Shown: positions 1 to 8,552 of the stretch, in pieces
Layout: every line of letters begins with the position of its first letter
How positions within the stretch are numbered: position 1 is the first letter of the stretch
Assembly: GCF_045032955.1 (NCBI RefSeq)
Contig: NZ_JBJFZU010000010.1
Location: 171,695 to 235,694, forward strand
DNA length: 64,000 bases
Reading direction: 5' to 3'
Origin: Ornithinicoccus sp045032955
Lineage (GTDB): Bacteria; Actinomycetota; Actinomycetes; Actinomycetales; Dermatophilaceae
The notes under the pieces: generated by a model
The model's input: only the letters and a program-made list of their open reading frames with translations
Told to the model about the DNA's origin: nothing
Database searches by the model: none
Program-made: the position numbers and the translations under genes

Positions 1-582
1 CGCCCCGAGGGCGGCGATCGCGGGCCAGGACAGGTCCTGCCGCGTCCGGGCGCCCTCGCCGACCTGCAGCTGGCCCCCGTCGAGGCGCCAGCGCTGCAGG
101 GCCCGCTGCACGACGTCGGCGACGGTCTGCGCGGTCACCCCACCGGTGCCGCGACGTCGGGTGGTCTCGGCGAAGTCGTCGATCCCGGTACGGCGCACCC
201 GCTCGCGCTTCACCGGCACGGCCCAGGAGCTGTGCCGCCGTCCCTGGTGGTCACGCAGCTCGAGCGACCACTGGTGGGTGATCTCGTCGACGGCGTCGAA
301 GGGGACGGTCGTGTCGCTCACCACGTTGGCCAGCACGACCCGGTCGGCCAGCAGCCGGACGTGCGGGCGCAGGAACAGCACCCACGCCACGGTGGCGATG
401 CCGACGATCAGCGCGATCGCGCCCAGCACACCGTCCTGGCGGCCCACGGACACGTCCCAGGCGGTGAGCGCGGTGAGCACACCGGCCCCGGCGACCATGG
501 TCCAGCCCAGGATGCGGGCGGGCATGGTGCGGTAGACACCGATCAGCTCACCGGTGGGCCGGGCACCCGGGGTCTGCGTCAT
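1..582 (-). CDS. PH-domain membrane protein, C-terminus beyond window
   Basis: The reading frame opens at the ATG at 582-580 and stays open to base 1, so 194 codons are visible and the C-terminus is missing. The N-terminal part (residues about 18-75) holds two hydrophobic helices, followed by a segment (VRLLADRVVLANVV, then FDAVDEIT) typical of the small bacterial PH-like domains that follow a TM pair. Function is unknown; such proteins sit in the cytoplasmic membrane. It lies 21 bp upstream of nothing else on its strand. The family call rests on layout and short motifs only. Confidence 0.6.
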   Translation of the reverse strand, partial: MTQTPGARPTGELIGVYRTMPARILGWTMVAGAGVLTALTAWDVSVGRQDGVLGAIALIVGIATVAWVLFLRPHVRLLADRVVLANVVSDTTVPFDAVDEITHQWSLELRDHQGRRHSSWAVPVKRERVRRTGIDDFAETTRRRGTGGVTAQTVADVVQRALQRWRLDGGQLQVGEGARTRQDLSWPAIAALGA

Positions 583-603
583 GGGAAAAGTCTACGGGCC
601 ACC

Positions 604-2310
604 TCAGAGCGCGGTGAGCTCCTGCATACCGGCGCGCACCGCGTCCAGCCGAGCCGTGGCCTCGTCCCGGGCGGCGGCGAGCCCGTCGCGGGAGCCCACC
701 GGGACGATCGCCTCCAGGTAGACCTTGAGCTTGGGCTCGGTGCCGCTGGGACGCACGATCACCCGGGTGTCGTCCTCGAGCAGGAAGCGCAGCCCGTCGG
801 TCGGCGGCAGGTCACCGTCACCGAGCGACAGGTCCTCGACGCTGCGGACCGGCACCCCACCCAGGTCCCGCGGCGGCTGCTCCCGCAGCCGAGCCATCAC
901 CGGGGGGATCTGGGCGAGGTCGTCGACCCGGACCGAGAAGGCATCCGTCTGGTGGACCCCGTGCCGGACCGCCAGGTCGTCGAGCACGTCGGGCAGCGTG
1001 CGCCCCGCGGCCTTGAGCACGGCCGCCTGCTCGGCGGCCAGCAGGGCCGCCGTGACGCCGTCCTTGTCCGGCACGGTGGCCGGGTCGACGCAGTAGCCGA
1101 GCGCCTCCTCGTAGCCGTAGGCCAGGCCGGGGACCCGACCGATCCACTTGAACCCGGTCAGGGTCTCGACCGGTTCCAGCCCGGCGTCCACCGCCATCGC
1201 GCCGAGCAGCCGGGAGGAGACGATGGACCTGGCCAGCACCCGGCGCCCGCCGATGGCCCTGCCGCGGTCGATCACGTGCTGGCCGAGCAGCGCGCCCACC
1301 TCGTCGCCGCGCAGCATCCGCCAGCCGGCACCGTCGCGGACCGCCAGCGCGCACCGGTCGGCGTCCGGGTCGTTGGCGATGACCAGGTCCGGCCCGACCT
1401 GCTCCGCCAGCTCCAGCGCGGCGTCGATGGCGCCGGGCTCCTCCGGGTTCGGGAAGGCCACCGTGGGGAAGTCGGGGTCCGGGCGGGCCTGGGAGGCGAC
1501 CAGGGCGGGGGCCGGGAAGCCGGCGCGCTCGAAGGCGGCCTGCACGACGTCGGAGCCGACCCCGTGCAGGGAGGTGTGCACCACCGACAGGTCCCGCGGG
1601 GTGGCCGGGTCCAGCACCGCCACCGCGGCCTCCAGGTAGGCCTCCAGCACGGACCCGTCCACCGTCTGCCACCCGTTCTCGGCGCGCGGGACCTCGGCGA
1701 CCGAGGTCACGGCCGCGATCTGGTCGGCGATGTCGCGGTCCGCGGGCGGCACGATCTGCGACCCGTCGCCGAGGTAGACCTTGTAGCCGTTGTCCTGCGG
1801 TGGGTTGTGGCTGGCGGTGACCATCACCCCGGCGTCCGCGCCCAGGTGGCCGATCGCGAAGGCCAGGACCGGGGTCGGCAGCGGACCCGGCAGCACCAGC
1901 GCGCGGCCCCCCGCGGCGGTGACCACGGCGGCGGTGTCCAGCGCGAAGACGTCGGAGTCGTGCCGCGCGTCGAAGCCGATGACCACGGTCGGCCTGGTGG
2001 CGGCCGCGTCGTCACCGGGGTCGGCCTTCTCCAGCACGTCCTGCAGGTATGCCGTCAGCCCAGCCGCGGTGCGGATCACCACGGCCCGGTTCATCCGGTG
2101 CGGTCCCGCACCCAGCTCGCCCCGCAGCCCTGCGGTGCCGAACTCCAGGAAGCCCGAGAAGCGGTCGGCGAGGTCGGTCGCGGCCTCGTCGTCACCGGCC
2201 TCGGCCCGGTCGAGGACCTGGGCCAGCTCCTCCTGGGTCCGAGTGTCGGGGTCGTCGGCCAGCCAGGCCCGGGCGGTCGTCAGCAGCTCGTCGTGCGTCA
2301 TGGCGCTCAC
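604..2310 (-). CDS. pmmB: Phosphosugar mutase (phosphomannomutase/phosphoglucomutase family)
   Basis: This is a 568-residue alpha-D-phosphohexomutase, expected to interconvert the 1- and 6-phosphates of glucose or mannose in the cytosol. It shows the phosphoserine loop TASHNPP near residue 165, the metal-binding DPDADR near residue 312, a sugar loop containing EEALGY, and the phosphate-binding RPSGTEPK near residue 525. The length fits the long PmmB/PGM2-like branch. It starts 3 bp after the stop of the purine nucleoside phosphorylase gene, so the two are probably co-transcribed. The same pair (deoD-pmmB) is adjacent in mycobacteria. Together they would turn nucleosides into ribose-1-phosphate and then ribose-5-phosphate, so phosphopentomutase activity is also possible. 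Confidence 0.87.
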   Translation of the reverse strand: MSAMTHDELLTTARAWLADDPDTRTQEELAQVLDRAEAGDDEAATDLADRFSGFLEFGTAGLRGELGAGPHRMNRAVVIRTAAGLTAYLQDVLEKADPGDDAAATRPTVVIGFDARHDSDVFALDTAAVVTAAGGRALVLPGPLPTPVLAFAIGHLGADAGVMVTASHNPPQDNGYKVYLGDGSQIVPPADRDIADQIAAVTSVAEVPRAENGWQTVDGSVLEAYLEAAVAVLDPATPRDLSVVHTSLHGVGSDVVQAAFERAGFPAPALVASQARPDPDFPTVAFPNPEEPGAIDAALELAEQVGPDLVIANDPDADRCALAVRDGAGWRMLRGDEVGALLGQHVIDRGRAIGGRRVLARSIVSSRLLGAMAVDAGLEPVETLTGFKWIGRVPGLAYGYEEALGYCVDPATVPDKDGVTAALLAAEQAAVLKAAGRTLPDVLDDLAVRHGVHQTDAFSVRVDDLAQIPPVMARLREQPPRDLGGVPVRSVEDLSLGDGDLPPTDGLRFLLEDDTRVIVRPSGTEPKLKVYLEAIVPVGSRDGLAAARDEATARLDAVRAGMQELTAL

Positions 2311-2313
2311 CTC

Positions 2314-3147
2314 TCAGATGCGCTCGACGATGCGGGCCAGCAGCTCGCCGCAGCGTTGGGCGGCCGCCTGCCCGGCGTCGAGGACCTCCTGGTGGTCCAA
2401 CGGGTTCTCGCTGATCCCGGCCGCGGCGTTGGTGACCAACGAGACGCCCAGCACCTCGAGCCCCGCCTGCCGGGCCGCGATCGCCTCCAGGGCGGTCGAC
2501 ATACCGACCAGGTCGCCACCGAGCACCCGGGCCATCCGCACCTCGGCGGGGGTCTCGTAGTGAGGTCCGGGGAACTGGACGTAGACGCCCTCGTCGAGGG
2601 AGGGGTCGATCTCGCGGGCGAGGTCGCGCAGCCTGGCGGAGTAGAGGTCGGTGAGGTCGACGAAGTTCGCGCCCTCGACCGGGGAGGTGGCGGTGAGGTT
2701 GATGTGGTCGCCGATGAGCACCGGGGTGCCCGGTGCCCACTCCGGACGCAGCCCGCCGCAGCCGTTGGTGAGCACGACGGTGGAGCACCCGGCGGCGGCC
2801 GCGGTGCGCACGGCGTGCACCACGGAGCGGACGCCCTTGCCCTCGTAGTAGTGGGTGCGGGTCCCGTAGACCAGGGCGCGGCGGCCGCTGGCCAGCGGGA
2901 TCGAGCGCATCGTCCCGGAGTGGCCGGCCACCGCGGCGGCGGAGAAGCCCGGCACGTCCGCGTGGTCCACCTCCGCGTCGGCCGCACCGAGCGCGTCCGC
3001 CGCGGGCTTCCAGCCGCTGCCCAGCACCAGGGCGATGTCGTGCCGGTCGGCACCGGTCCGCTCGGCGATCACGGCGGCGGCCGCCCGGGCCACCTCCTGG
3101 GGGTCCGTGCGGGGGTCGTCGAGATCGAGGTCAGCACCAGAAGTCAC
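2314..3147 (-). CDS. deoD: Purine nucleoside phosphorylase
   Basis: The product cleaves purine nucleosides with phosphate to free base and (deoxy)ribose-1-phosphate. Family motifs include the phosphate-binding GSGW, a TNGCGG loop, the GPHYETPAE segment and the base-site region VTNAAAG. It is a trimeric-type PNP of 277 residues. I chose the GTG at 3147 over an upstream ATG at 3210. A TACCCT -10 box at 3154-3159 lies exactly 6 nt before this GTG, as in leaderless transcripts, and the longer form would overlap the divergent lpdA start. It is followed at once by the phosphosugar mutase, a likely two-gene salvage operon. Confidence 0.9.
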   Translation of the reverse strand: MTSGADLDLDDPRTDPQEVARAAAAVIAERTGADRHDIALVLGSGWKPAADALGAADAEVDHADVPGFSAAAVAGHSGTMRSIPLASGRRALVYGTRTHYYEGKGVRSVVHAVRTAAAAGCSTVVLTNGCGGLRPEWAPGTPVLIGDHINLTATSPVEGANFVDLTDLYSARLRDLAREIDPSLDEGVYVQFPGPHYETPAEVRMARVLGGDLVGMSTALEAIAARQAGLEVLGVSLVTNAAAGISENPLDHQEVLDAGQAAAQRCGELLARIVERI

Positions 3148-3178
3148 GACGCCAGGGTAGCGATGGTTGGATGGGTGC

Positions 3179-4645
3179 GTGAGTGCTGCCAACAAGTCCG
3201 TCGTCGTCATCGGTGGTGGCCCGGGTGGCTATGAAGCTGCGCTGGCCGCCGCGCAACTCGGGGCGGAGGTGTGCGTCGTCGAGCGTTCGGGCCTGGGCGG
3301 GGCCGCGGTGCTCACCGACTGCGTGCCCAGCAAGGCCCTGATCGCCACCGCGGACTTCATGGACCGGTTCAGCGCGGCCAAGCGGATCGGGGTCCACTTC
3401 GACGGGGCGCAGGTGCCCGGCGACCAGGGGGTCACCGCGCACATCACCGACGTCAACGCGCGCATCCTGGAGCTGGCGCAGGCGCAGAGCCGGGACATCG
3501 GCGAGCGGCTGGAGTCCGCCGGGGTCGAGGTCGTCCAGGGCGCCGGTCGGCTGCTCGGCGGCGGACGGGTCGAGATCGTCGAAGGGGTCGGGGAGGTCGA
3601 GTCCGGCGAGGAGCCGGCTCCGCACGACGACGACGCGGCACGGGCCCGGGGCCGTCGGGAGCTGAGGGCCGACATCATCCTGGTCTCCTCCGGCGCCCGT
3701 CCCCGGGTGCTGGACACCGCCCGTCCGGACGGGGAGCGGATCCTCACCTGGCAGCAGATCTGGGACCTCACCGAGCTGCCCGAGCACCTCGTGGTGATCG
3801 GCTCGGGCGTCACCGGCGCCGAGCTCGCCCACGCCTACCTCGGGCTGGGCTGCAAGGTCACCCTCATCTCCTCCCGCGACCGGGTGCTGCCGGGGGAGGA
3901 CGCGGACGCGGCCAACGTGGTCGAGGAGGTCTTCCGGCGTCGGGGGATGACCGTCCTGAACCGGTCGCGTGCCGCGGGCGTCCAGCGCGACGGTGACGGC
4001 GTGGTGGTCAGTCTCGAGGACGGCCGAGAGGTGCGCGGCAGCCACGCGCTGCTGGCCGTCGGCTCGCTGCCGAACACCACGGACATGGGCCTGGAGGAGG
4101 CCGGCGTCCGGGTCACCGGCTCCGGGCACGTCGAGGTGGACCGGGTCTCCCGGACCAGCGCCGCCGGCGTGTATGCCGCGGGGGACTGCACCGGTGTCTT
4201 CCCGCTCGCCTCGATCGCCGCCATGCAGGGCCGGATCGCGGTCGCGCACTCGCTCGGGGACGCGGTCGCTCCGCTGAGCCTGGGCAAGGTCAGCTCCAAC
4301 ATCTTCACCGACCCCGAGATCGCCACCGTCGGCGTCAGCCAGGCGGACGTGGACGAGGGCCGGGTGGACGCCCGGGCGGTGATGCTGCCGCTGAACAAGA
4401 ACCCCCGCGCCAAGATGCAGAACCTGACGGACGGCTTCGTCAAGCTCTTCGCCCGCAGCGGCAGCGCGACCATCGTCGGAGGTGTGGTGGTGGCCCCCCG
4501 GGCCAGCGAGCTCATCTTCCCGATCGCGCTCGCGGTCGCCAACCGGCTCAACGTCGACCAGTTCGCGGCCACCTTCACGGTCTACCCGTCCATGTCGGGG
4601 TCGCTGTCCGAGGCGGCACGCCAGCTGCACGAGATCGCCGACTGA
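3179..4645 (+). CDS. lpdA: LpdA-type NAD(P)H:quinone reductase (flavoprotein disulfide reductase family)
   Basis: This 488-residue two-dinucleotide-domain flavoprotein has GGGPGG near residue 12 for FAD, a second GSGVTGAE motif for NAD(P)H, and an AAGDC FAD motif. It is not a true dihydrolipoamide dehydrogenase. The redox CxxxxC pair is reduced to one cysteine: GGAAVLTDC has Ala43 where the first Cys should be, and Cys48 is kept. The C-terminal catalytic His-x4-Glu region reads YPSMSGSLSEA, with Tyr in place of His. This pattern matches mycobacterial LpdA (Rv3303c), a quinone reductase. The gene is divergent from the PNP gene, as in mycobacteria. I use the GTG at 3179; a TTG at 3167 is an in-frame alternative. 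Confidence 0.85.
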   Translation: MSAANKSVVVIGGGPGGYEAALAAAQLGAEVCVVERSGLGGAAVLTDCVPSKALIATADFMDRFSAAKRIGVHFDGAQVPGDQGVTAHITDVNARILELAQAQSRDIGERLESAGVEVVQGAGRLLGGGRVEIVEGVGEVESGEEPAPHDDDAARARGRRELRADIILVSSGARPRVLDTARPDGERILTWQQIWDLTELPEHLVVIGSGVTGAELAHAYLGLGCKVTLISSRDRVLPGEDADAANVVEEVFRRRGMTVLNRSRAAGVQRDGDGVVVSLEDGREVRGSHALLAVGSLPNTTDMGLEEAGVRVTGSGHVEVDRVSRTSAAGVYAAGDCTGVFPLASIAAMQGRIAVAHSLGDAVAPLSLGKVSSNIFTDPEIATVGVSQADVDEGRVDARAVMLPLNKNPRAKMQNLTDGFVKLFARSGSATIVGGVVVAPRASELIFPIALAVANRLNVDQFAATFTVYPSMSGSLSEAARQLHEIAD

Positions 4646-4683
4646 CCCTGCACACTGGGGGTCCACGTCGAAAGGAACCTCAC

Positions 4684-4866
4684 ATGTCCAAGGCACTCGT
4701 CCGACCCCGCTCCGGCAAGATCCTCGCCGGGGTGTGCGCAGCACTGGCCACCCGCTTCGGGGTGCCGAAGTTCCTGGTCCGGCTCGGCTTCCTGATCTTC
4801 GGCGTGGTGGGCATCGGTGAGATCGTCTACATCCTGCTGTGGATCATGATCCCCAAGCAGGACTGA
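4684..4866 (+). CDS. PspC-domain small membrane protein
   Basis: This 60-residue protein is essentially a single PspC domain: a basic N-terminus (MSKALVRPRSGKILAGVCA), a short amphipathic stretch, and one hydrophobic helix ending IMIPKQD. PspC domains sit in the cytoplasmic membrane and sense or modulate envelope stress. No other psp gene is present nearby, so its partner is unknown. A purine-rich AAAGGAA ribosome-binding site precedes the ATG. It follows lpdA by 38 bp and could be co-transcribed. Confidence 0.85.
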   Translation: MSKALVRPRSGKILAGVCAALATRFGVPKFLVRLGFLIFGVVGIGEIVYILLWIMIPKQD

Positions 4867-4879
4867 CCACCCCTCTCCC

Positions 4880-5002
4880 CACCGGGCGTCGGGAGTGGTT
4901 GCTCTCAGGCGCACCGGGCGTCGGAAGTGGTTGCTGCTGACAGGTTCAGGCAACCACGAGCGACGCCCGGTGGGTCCATGAGCAACCACGGGCGACGCTC
5001 GG
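4880..5002. repeat. Cluster of two direct and two inverted ~23-bp repeat units
   Basis: Four related units fill the gap between pspC and the biotin carboxylase gene. Two direct copies of CACCGGGCGTCGGRAGTGGT followed by TGCT lie at 4880-4903 and 4912-4935. Two inverted copies lie at 4950-4972 and 4981-5002 (AGCAACCACG then RGCGACGC). The arms can pair into long stems in either transcript. Both neighbours converge here, so the cluster may act as a bidirectional terminator or be a REP-like mobile repeat. The last unit abuts the end of the biotin carboxylase frame. Confidence 0.75.
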
Positions 5003-6778
5003 TCAGTCCTTGAGCTCGCAGATCGCCGCGCCGTTGCCGACGGTGTCGCCCACCGCGGCGGTCAGGCCGGTCACGGTGCCGGCCTTGTGCGCCTTGATCG
5101 GCTGCTCCATCTTCATCGCCTCGAGCACCACCACGACGTCGCCCTCGGCAAGCAACTGGCCCTCCTCGACGGAGATCTTGACGATGGTGCCTTGCATCGG
5201 TGCGGTCACCGCGTCCCCGGACGCGGCCGCGGCACCGCCGGCCCCCCGGGCCCGCTTGGGCGCCTTCTTCCGGCCACCGCCGTTGCCCGAGCCACCGCCC
5301 AGCGAGAGCCCGCCCGGCAGGGTGACCTCGATCCGCTGGCCGCCCACCTCGACGACCAGGCTCTGCCGCTCGGCTACCTCGCTCGGGTCCTCGGCGGTGG
5401 GCCCCGAGTACGGCTCGATCCGGTTGTCGAAGTCCGTCTCGATCCAGCGGGTATGCACGGTGAAGGGGGCGTCCGCGTCGTCCGGGGCGAACGCCGGGTC
5501 GGCGACCACGGCGCGGTGGAAGGTGAGCGCGGTCGGCATACCCTCCACCTCGAACTCGGCGAGCGCGCGACGGGACCGGGCCAGCGCCTGCTGACGGTCC
5601 CGGCCGGTGACGACCAGCTTGGCGAGCATCGAGTCGAAGGCGCCGGCCACGGCGTCGCCCTGCTCGACGCCGGAGTCCAGGCGCACGCCCGGACCGGTCG
5701 GCGGTCGGAAGACCAGGGCGGTGCCCGGCGCCGGCAGGAAGTCCCGGCCCGGGTCCTCGGCGTTGATCCGGAACTCGATCGAGTGCGCGTGCGGCTCCGG
5801 GTCGTCGTAGCCGATCTCCTCGCCGTCGGCGATGCGGAACTGCTCGCGGACGAGGTCGATCCCGGTGACCTCCTCGGTGACCGGGTGCTCCACCTGCAGC
5901 CGAGTGTTCACCTCCAGGAAGGAGATGTCCCCCTCGGGCCCGATGAGGAACTCACAGGTGCCCGCGCCGACATACCCGGCCGCGCGCATGATCGCCTTGC
6001 TCGCCCGCACCAGCTCGGTGTGCTGCTCGGCGGTCAGGAACGGCGCCGGGGCCTCCTCGACCAGCTTCTGGTTGCGGCGCTGCAGCGAGCAGTCGCGGGT
6101 GGAGACCACCACGACGTTGCCGTGCTGGTCGGCCAGGCACTGCGTCTCCACGTGCCGGGGACGGTCCAGGAAGCGCTCGACGAAGCACTCGCCGCGACCG
6201 AAGGCGGTGACCGCCTCGCGCACGGCCGAGTCGAAGAGGTCCGGGATCTCCTCGATCGTGCGGGCCACCTTGAGCCCGCGGCCCCCACCGCCGTAGGCGG
6301 CCTTGATGGCCACCGGCAGCCCGTGCTCCTCGGCGAAGGCGACGACCTCGTCCGGGCCGGCGACCGGGTCCTTGGTGCCGGGCACCAGGGGCGCCTGCGC
6401 CTCCAGGGCGATGTGCCGGGCCTTGACCTTGTCGCCCAGGCTGTCGATCGCCGCGGGGGAGGGGCCGATCCAGGTCAGCCCGGCCTCGATCACGGCGGCC
6501 GCGAACTCGGCGTTCTCGGCGAGGAAGCCGTATCCGGGGTGCACCGCGTCCGCACCGGACTCCGCCGCCACCTCCAGCAGCTTCTCCTGCACCAGGTACG
6601 ACTCACCCGGGGTGGACCCGCCCAGGGAGTAGGCCTCGTCGGCGACCTTGACGTGCAGGGCGTCCCGGTCGGGGTCGGCATACACGGCCACGGCGCCCAG
6701 ACCGGCGTCCTTGCAGGCTCGGGCGATGCGCACGGCGATCTCGCCGCGGTTGGCAATGAGGACCTTGCTGATCGGCAT
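5003..6778 (-). CDS. Acyl-CoA carboxylase alpha chain: biotin carboxylase plus biotin carrier domain
   Basis: The 591-residue protein has an N-terminal biotin carboxylase (PISKVLIANRGEIAVRIA, HPGYGFLAEN, the ATP-grasp loop GGGGRGLKVA, EVNTRLQVEHPVTE). A basic/Gly linker follows, then a C-terminal biotinyl domain with EAMKMEQP; the lysine near residue 557 carries biotin. It makes carboxybiotin from ATP and bicarbonate for acyl-CoA carboxylases. The ATG at 6778 is preferred over GTG 6787 because TAGGGT at 6786-6791 lies 7 nt upstream of it (leaderless). The carboxyltransferase at 8553 is a likely partner, although a housekeeping AccA3-like role serving several carboxyltransferases is also possible. 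Confidence 0.93.
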   Translation of the reverse strand: MPISKVLIANRGEIAVRIARACKDAGLGAVAVYADPDRDALHVKVADEAYSLGGSTPGESYLVQEKLLEVAAESGADAVHPGYGFLAENAEFAAAVIEAGLTWIGPSPAAIDSLGDKVKARHIALEAQAPLVPGTKDPVAGPDEVVAFAEEHGLPVAIKAAYGGGGRGLKVARTIEEIPDLFDSAVREAVTAFGRGECFVERFLDRPRHVETQCLADQHGNVVVVSTRDCSLQRRNQKLVEEAPAPFLTAEQHTELVRASKAIMRAAGYVGAGTCEFLIGPEGDISFLEVNTRLQVEHPVTEEVTGIDLVREQFRIADGEEIGYDDPEPHAHSIEFRINAEDPGRDFLPAPGTALVFRPPTGPGVRLDSGVEQGDAVAGAFDSMLAKLVVTGRDRQQALARSRRALAEFEVEGMPTALTFHRAVVADPAFAPDDADAPFTVHTRWIETDFDNRIEPYSGPTAEDPSEVAERQSLVVEVGGQRIEVTLPGGLSLGGGSGNGGGRKKAPKRARGAGGAAAASGDAVTAPMQGTIVKISVEEGQLLAEGDVVVVLEAMKMEQPIKAHKAGTVTGLTAAVGDTVGNGAAICELKD

Positions 6779-6832
6779 GACGCACACCCTAGACCCAGCG
6801 GTATGCCGGTCCGAACCGGTCCGCGCGTCGTC

Positions 6833-7222
6833 TCAGCTGAGCCGGGCGACGTCCTCGGCGCACCGTTGCTCCAGCTCGTCCAGCTCGCGCAGGCTGTCCT
6901 CGATGTCGCGCCGCCGGCGCTCCAGGTCGGAGCGACGGTCCCCGATCTGGGTCAGCAGGTAGCGCAGCTGGCCCACCTCTCCCGGCTGGTCGTCGTACAT
7001 GTCCAGGATGGTCGCGATCTCCTCCAGGGAGAAGCCGAGACGCCGCCCGCGCAGGATCAGCGCCAACCGGGTCCGCTCCCGCCGGTGGTAGATCCGACGC
7101 TGCCCGTCGCGCTCGGGGGACAGCAGGCCGAGGTGCTCGTAGTGCCGCAGCGCTCGGTGGGTGACCGCGTACTCGTCGGCGATCTGGGCGATGGTCCACG
7201 TCGGCGTGGTCGGGTCGATCAC
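6833..7222 (-). CDS. MerR-family regulator (LiuR-like, acyl-CoA metabolism)
   Basis: The product is a small MerR regulator of 129 residues if it starts at GTG 7222. The winged helix-turn-helix covers TIAQIADEYAVTHRALRHYE and is followed by the wing (RIYHRRER), the second helical pair (LGFSLEEI) and a coiled-coil dimerization helix rich in Arg/Glu. Longer starts (ATG 7255) would run through repeats that look like its own operator. It is divergent from an acyl-CoA dehydrogenase gene and beside acyl-CoA carboxylase genes, the setting of LiuR-type MerR repressors of branched-chain acid or fatty acid catabolism. The effector is not deducible. Confidence 0.8.
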   Translation of the reverse strand: MIDPTTPTWTIAQIADEYAVTHRALRHYEHLGLLSPERDGQRRIYHRRERTRLALILRGRRLGFSLEEIATILDMYDDQPGEVGQLRYLLTQIGDRRSDLERRRRDIEDSLRELDELEQRCAEDVARLS

Positions 7223-7230
7223 GGTTGTCC

Positions 7231-7285
7231 TTACGTCAAGGGCGGGTGGTGCCATCTTGCTTGACCTTCGCGTCAAGGTCAAGCA
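7231..7285. promoter_or_regulatory. Probable MerR operator region between the regulator and acyl-CoA dehydrogenase
   Basis: An 11-bp perfect inverted repeat, TGCTTGACCTT (7258-7268) and AAGGTCAAGCA (7275-7285) with a 6-bp spacer, lies in the divergent gap. A second partial copy, TTACGTCAAGG, is at 7231-7241. Dyads of the form TTGAC...GTCAA are typical targets of LiuR-like MerR regulators. Binding here could control both the regulator and the acyl-CoA dehydrogenase/carboxyltransferase genes. Confidence 0.65.
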
Positions 7286-7347
7286 GGATGGGAAGGACAC
7301 GGGGGTGCCCCGCACCCCTTCCCGAGGCGAGCGAGGACCGGACGGCG

Positions 7348-8532
7348 ATGTTCGAACTGACCCAGGACCACGAGGAGTTCCGAGCGCTGGTGCGCGAGTT
7401 TGCGCAGGGGGAGATCGCACCGCACGTCGAGCAGTGGGACAAGGACTCGCACTTCCCGACCGAGCTGGTGCCGAAGATGGGCGAGCTCGGGCTGTTCGGG
7501 CTGAACGCGCCGGAGGAGTTCGGCGGCGCCGGCACCGAGCACGGGGGCTTCACCTACACGTGCCTGGCGATCGAGGAGCTCGGGCGGGTGGACCAGTCCA
7601 TCGGCATCACCCTCTCGGCGGGCGTCGGTCTGGGGATCAACCCGATCCTGTCCTTCGGGACCCAGGAGCAGAAGGAGCGCTTCCTGCCCGACCTGGTGGC
7701 CGGGCGGACGCTGGCCGGGTTCGGGTTGACCGAGCCCGACGCCGGGTCCGATGCGGGCGCGACCCGGACCCGGGCCCAGCTCGAGGACGGCAGCTGGGTG
7801 CTCAACGGGTCCAAGGCGTTCATCACCAACTCCGGCACCGACATCACCTCCGTGGTCACCGTCACCGCGAAGACCGGTGAGAGCGCCGAGGGCAAGCCCG
7901 AGATCAGCGCCGTCATGGTCCCGGCGGGGACCGACGGGTTCGTGGTGGAACCGGCATACCGCAAGCTGGGCTGGCACATCTCGGACACCCACGGCCTCAC
8001 CTTCGAGAACTGCCGCGTGCCCGAGGACCACCTGCTCGGGGACCGGGGCGCCGGCTTCCGGCAGTTCCTCAAGACCCTCGACGACGGCCGGATCGCGATC
8101 TCCGCGCTGGCGCTCGGCTGCGCCCAGCGGATGCTGGACGAGTGCACCGCCTACAGCCAGCAGCGGATCGCCTTCGGCCGCCCGATCGCCGTCAACCAGG
8201 GGGTCTCTTTCCAGATCTCCGACCTGGCCGTGATGGTCGAGGCGGCCCGGGTGCTGACCTACAAGGCGGCCTGGCTCAAGGACGAGCAGGAGGCGGGGCG
8301 CCGGTCCGTCGAGCAGGTCAAGCAGGCCGCGGCCATCGCCAAGCTGTACTCCACCGAGGCCGCGGTGAGTGCGACCCGGATCGCCACCCAGATCTTCGGC
8401 GGCAACGGCTTCATGGAGGAGTACCCGGTGGCCCGGTTCTACCGCGACGCCAAGATCCTGGAGATCGGCGAGGGCACCTCGGAGGTGCAGCGGATGGTCA
8501 TCGCCCGCGGTCTCGGGCTGCCGGCGCGCTGA
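7348..8532 (+). CDS. Acyl-CoA dehydrogenase
   Basis: This 394-residue FAD-dependent acyl-CoA dehydrogenase carries out the alpha,beta-desaturation of acyl-CoA. Motifs are GFGLTEPDAGSDAG (family signature 1), ITNSGTDIT, and the C-terminal FYRDAKILEIGEGTSEVQ. The glutamate in EGTSE is the catalytic base of the short/medium-chain type. ATG 7348 follows a GCGAGGA ribosome-binding site; the longer frame upstream runs through the operator and is not used. It is 20 bp upstream of the carboxyltransferase gene, so the pair probably forms an operon for branched-chain or short-chain acyl-CoA breakdown. Confidence 0.92.
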   Translation: MFELTQDHEEFRALVREFAQGEIAPHVEQWDKDSHFPTELVPKMGELGLFGLNAPEEFGGAGTEHGGFTYTCLAIEELGRVDQSIGITLSAGVGLGINPILSFGTQEQKERFLPDLVAGRTLAGFGLTEPDAGSDAGATRTRAQLEDGSWVLNGSKAFITNSGTDITSVVTVTAKTGESAEGKPEISAVMVPAGTDGFVVEPAYRKLGWHISDTHGLTFENCRVPEDHLLGDRGAGFRQFLKTLDDGRIAISALALGCAQRMLDECTAYSQQRIAFGRPIAVNQGVSFQISDLAVMVEAARVLTYKAAWLKDEQEAGRRSVEQVKQAAAIAKLYSTEAAVSATRIATQIFGGNGFMEEYPVARFYRDAKILEIGEGTSEVQRMVIARGLGLPAR

Positions 8533-8552
8533 GCCCGGCGGCTGGTGGCACG

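Noticed and set aside
3148..3210. N-terminal extension of the purine nucleoside phosphorylase from ATG 3210
   Set aside because: It would overlap the divergent lpdA start and its own -10 box; the GTG at 3147 fits a leaderless promoter.
232..3234. Very long open antisense frame (about 1000 codons) across pmmB and the PNP gene
   Set aside because: It is a product of high GC, is compositionally odd (Gly/Arg/His/Asp-rich), has no family motif, and lies opposite two well-supported genes. The same holds for the antisense frames at 11758-13299, 18921-22262 and 33923-37119.
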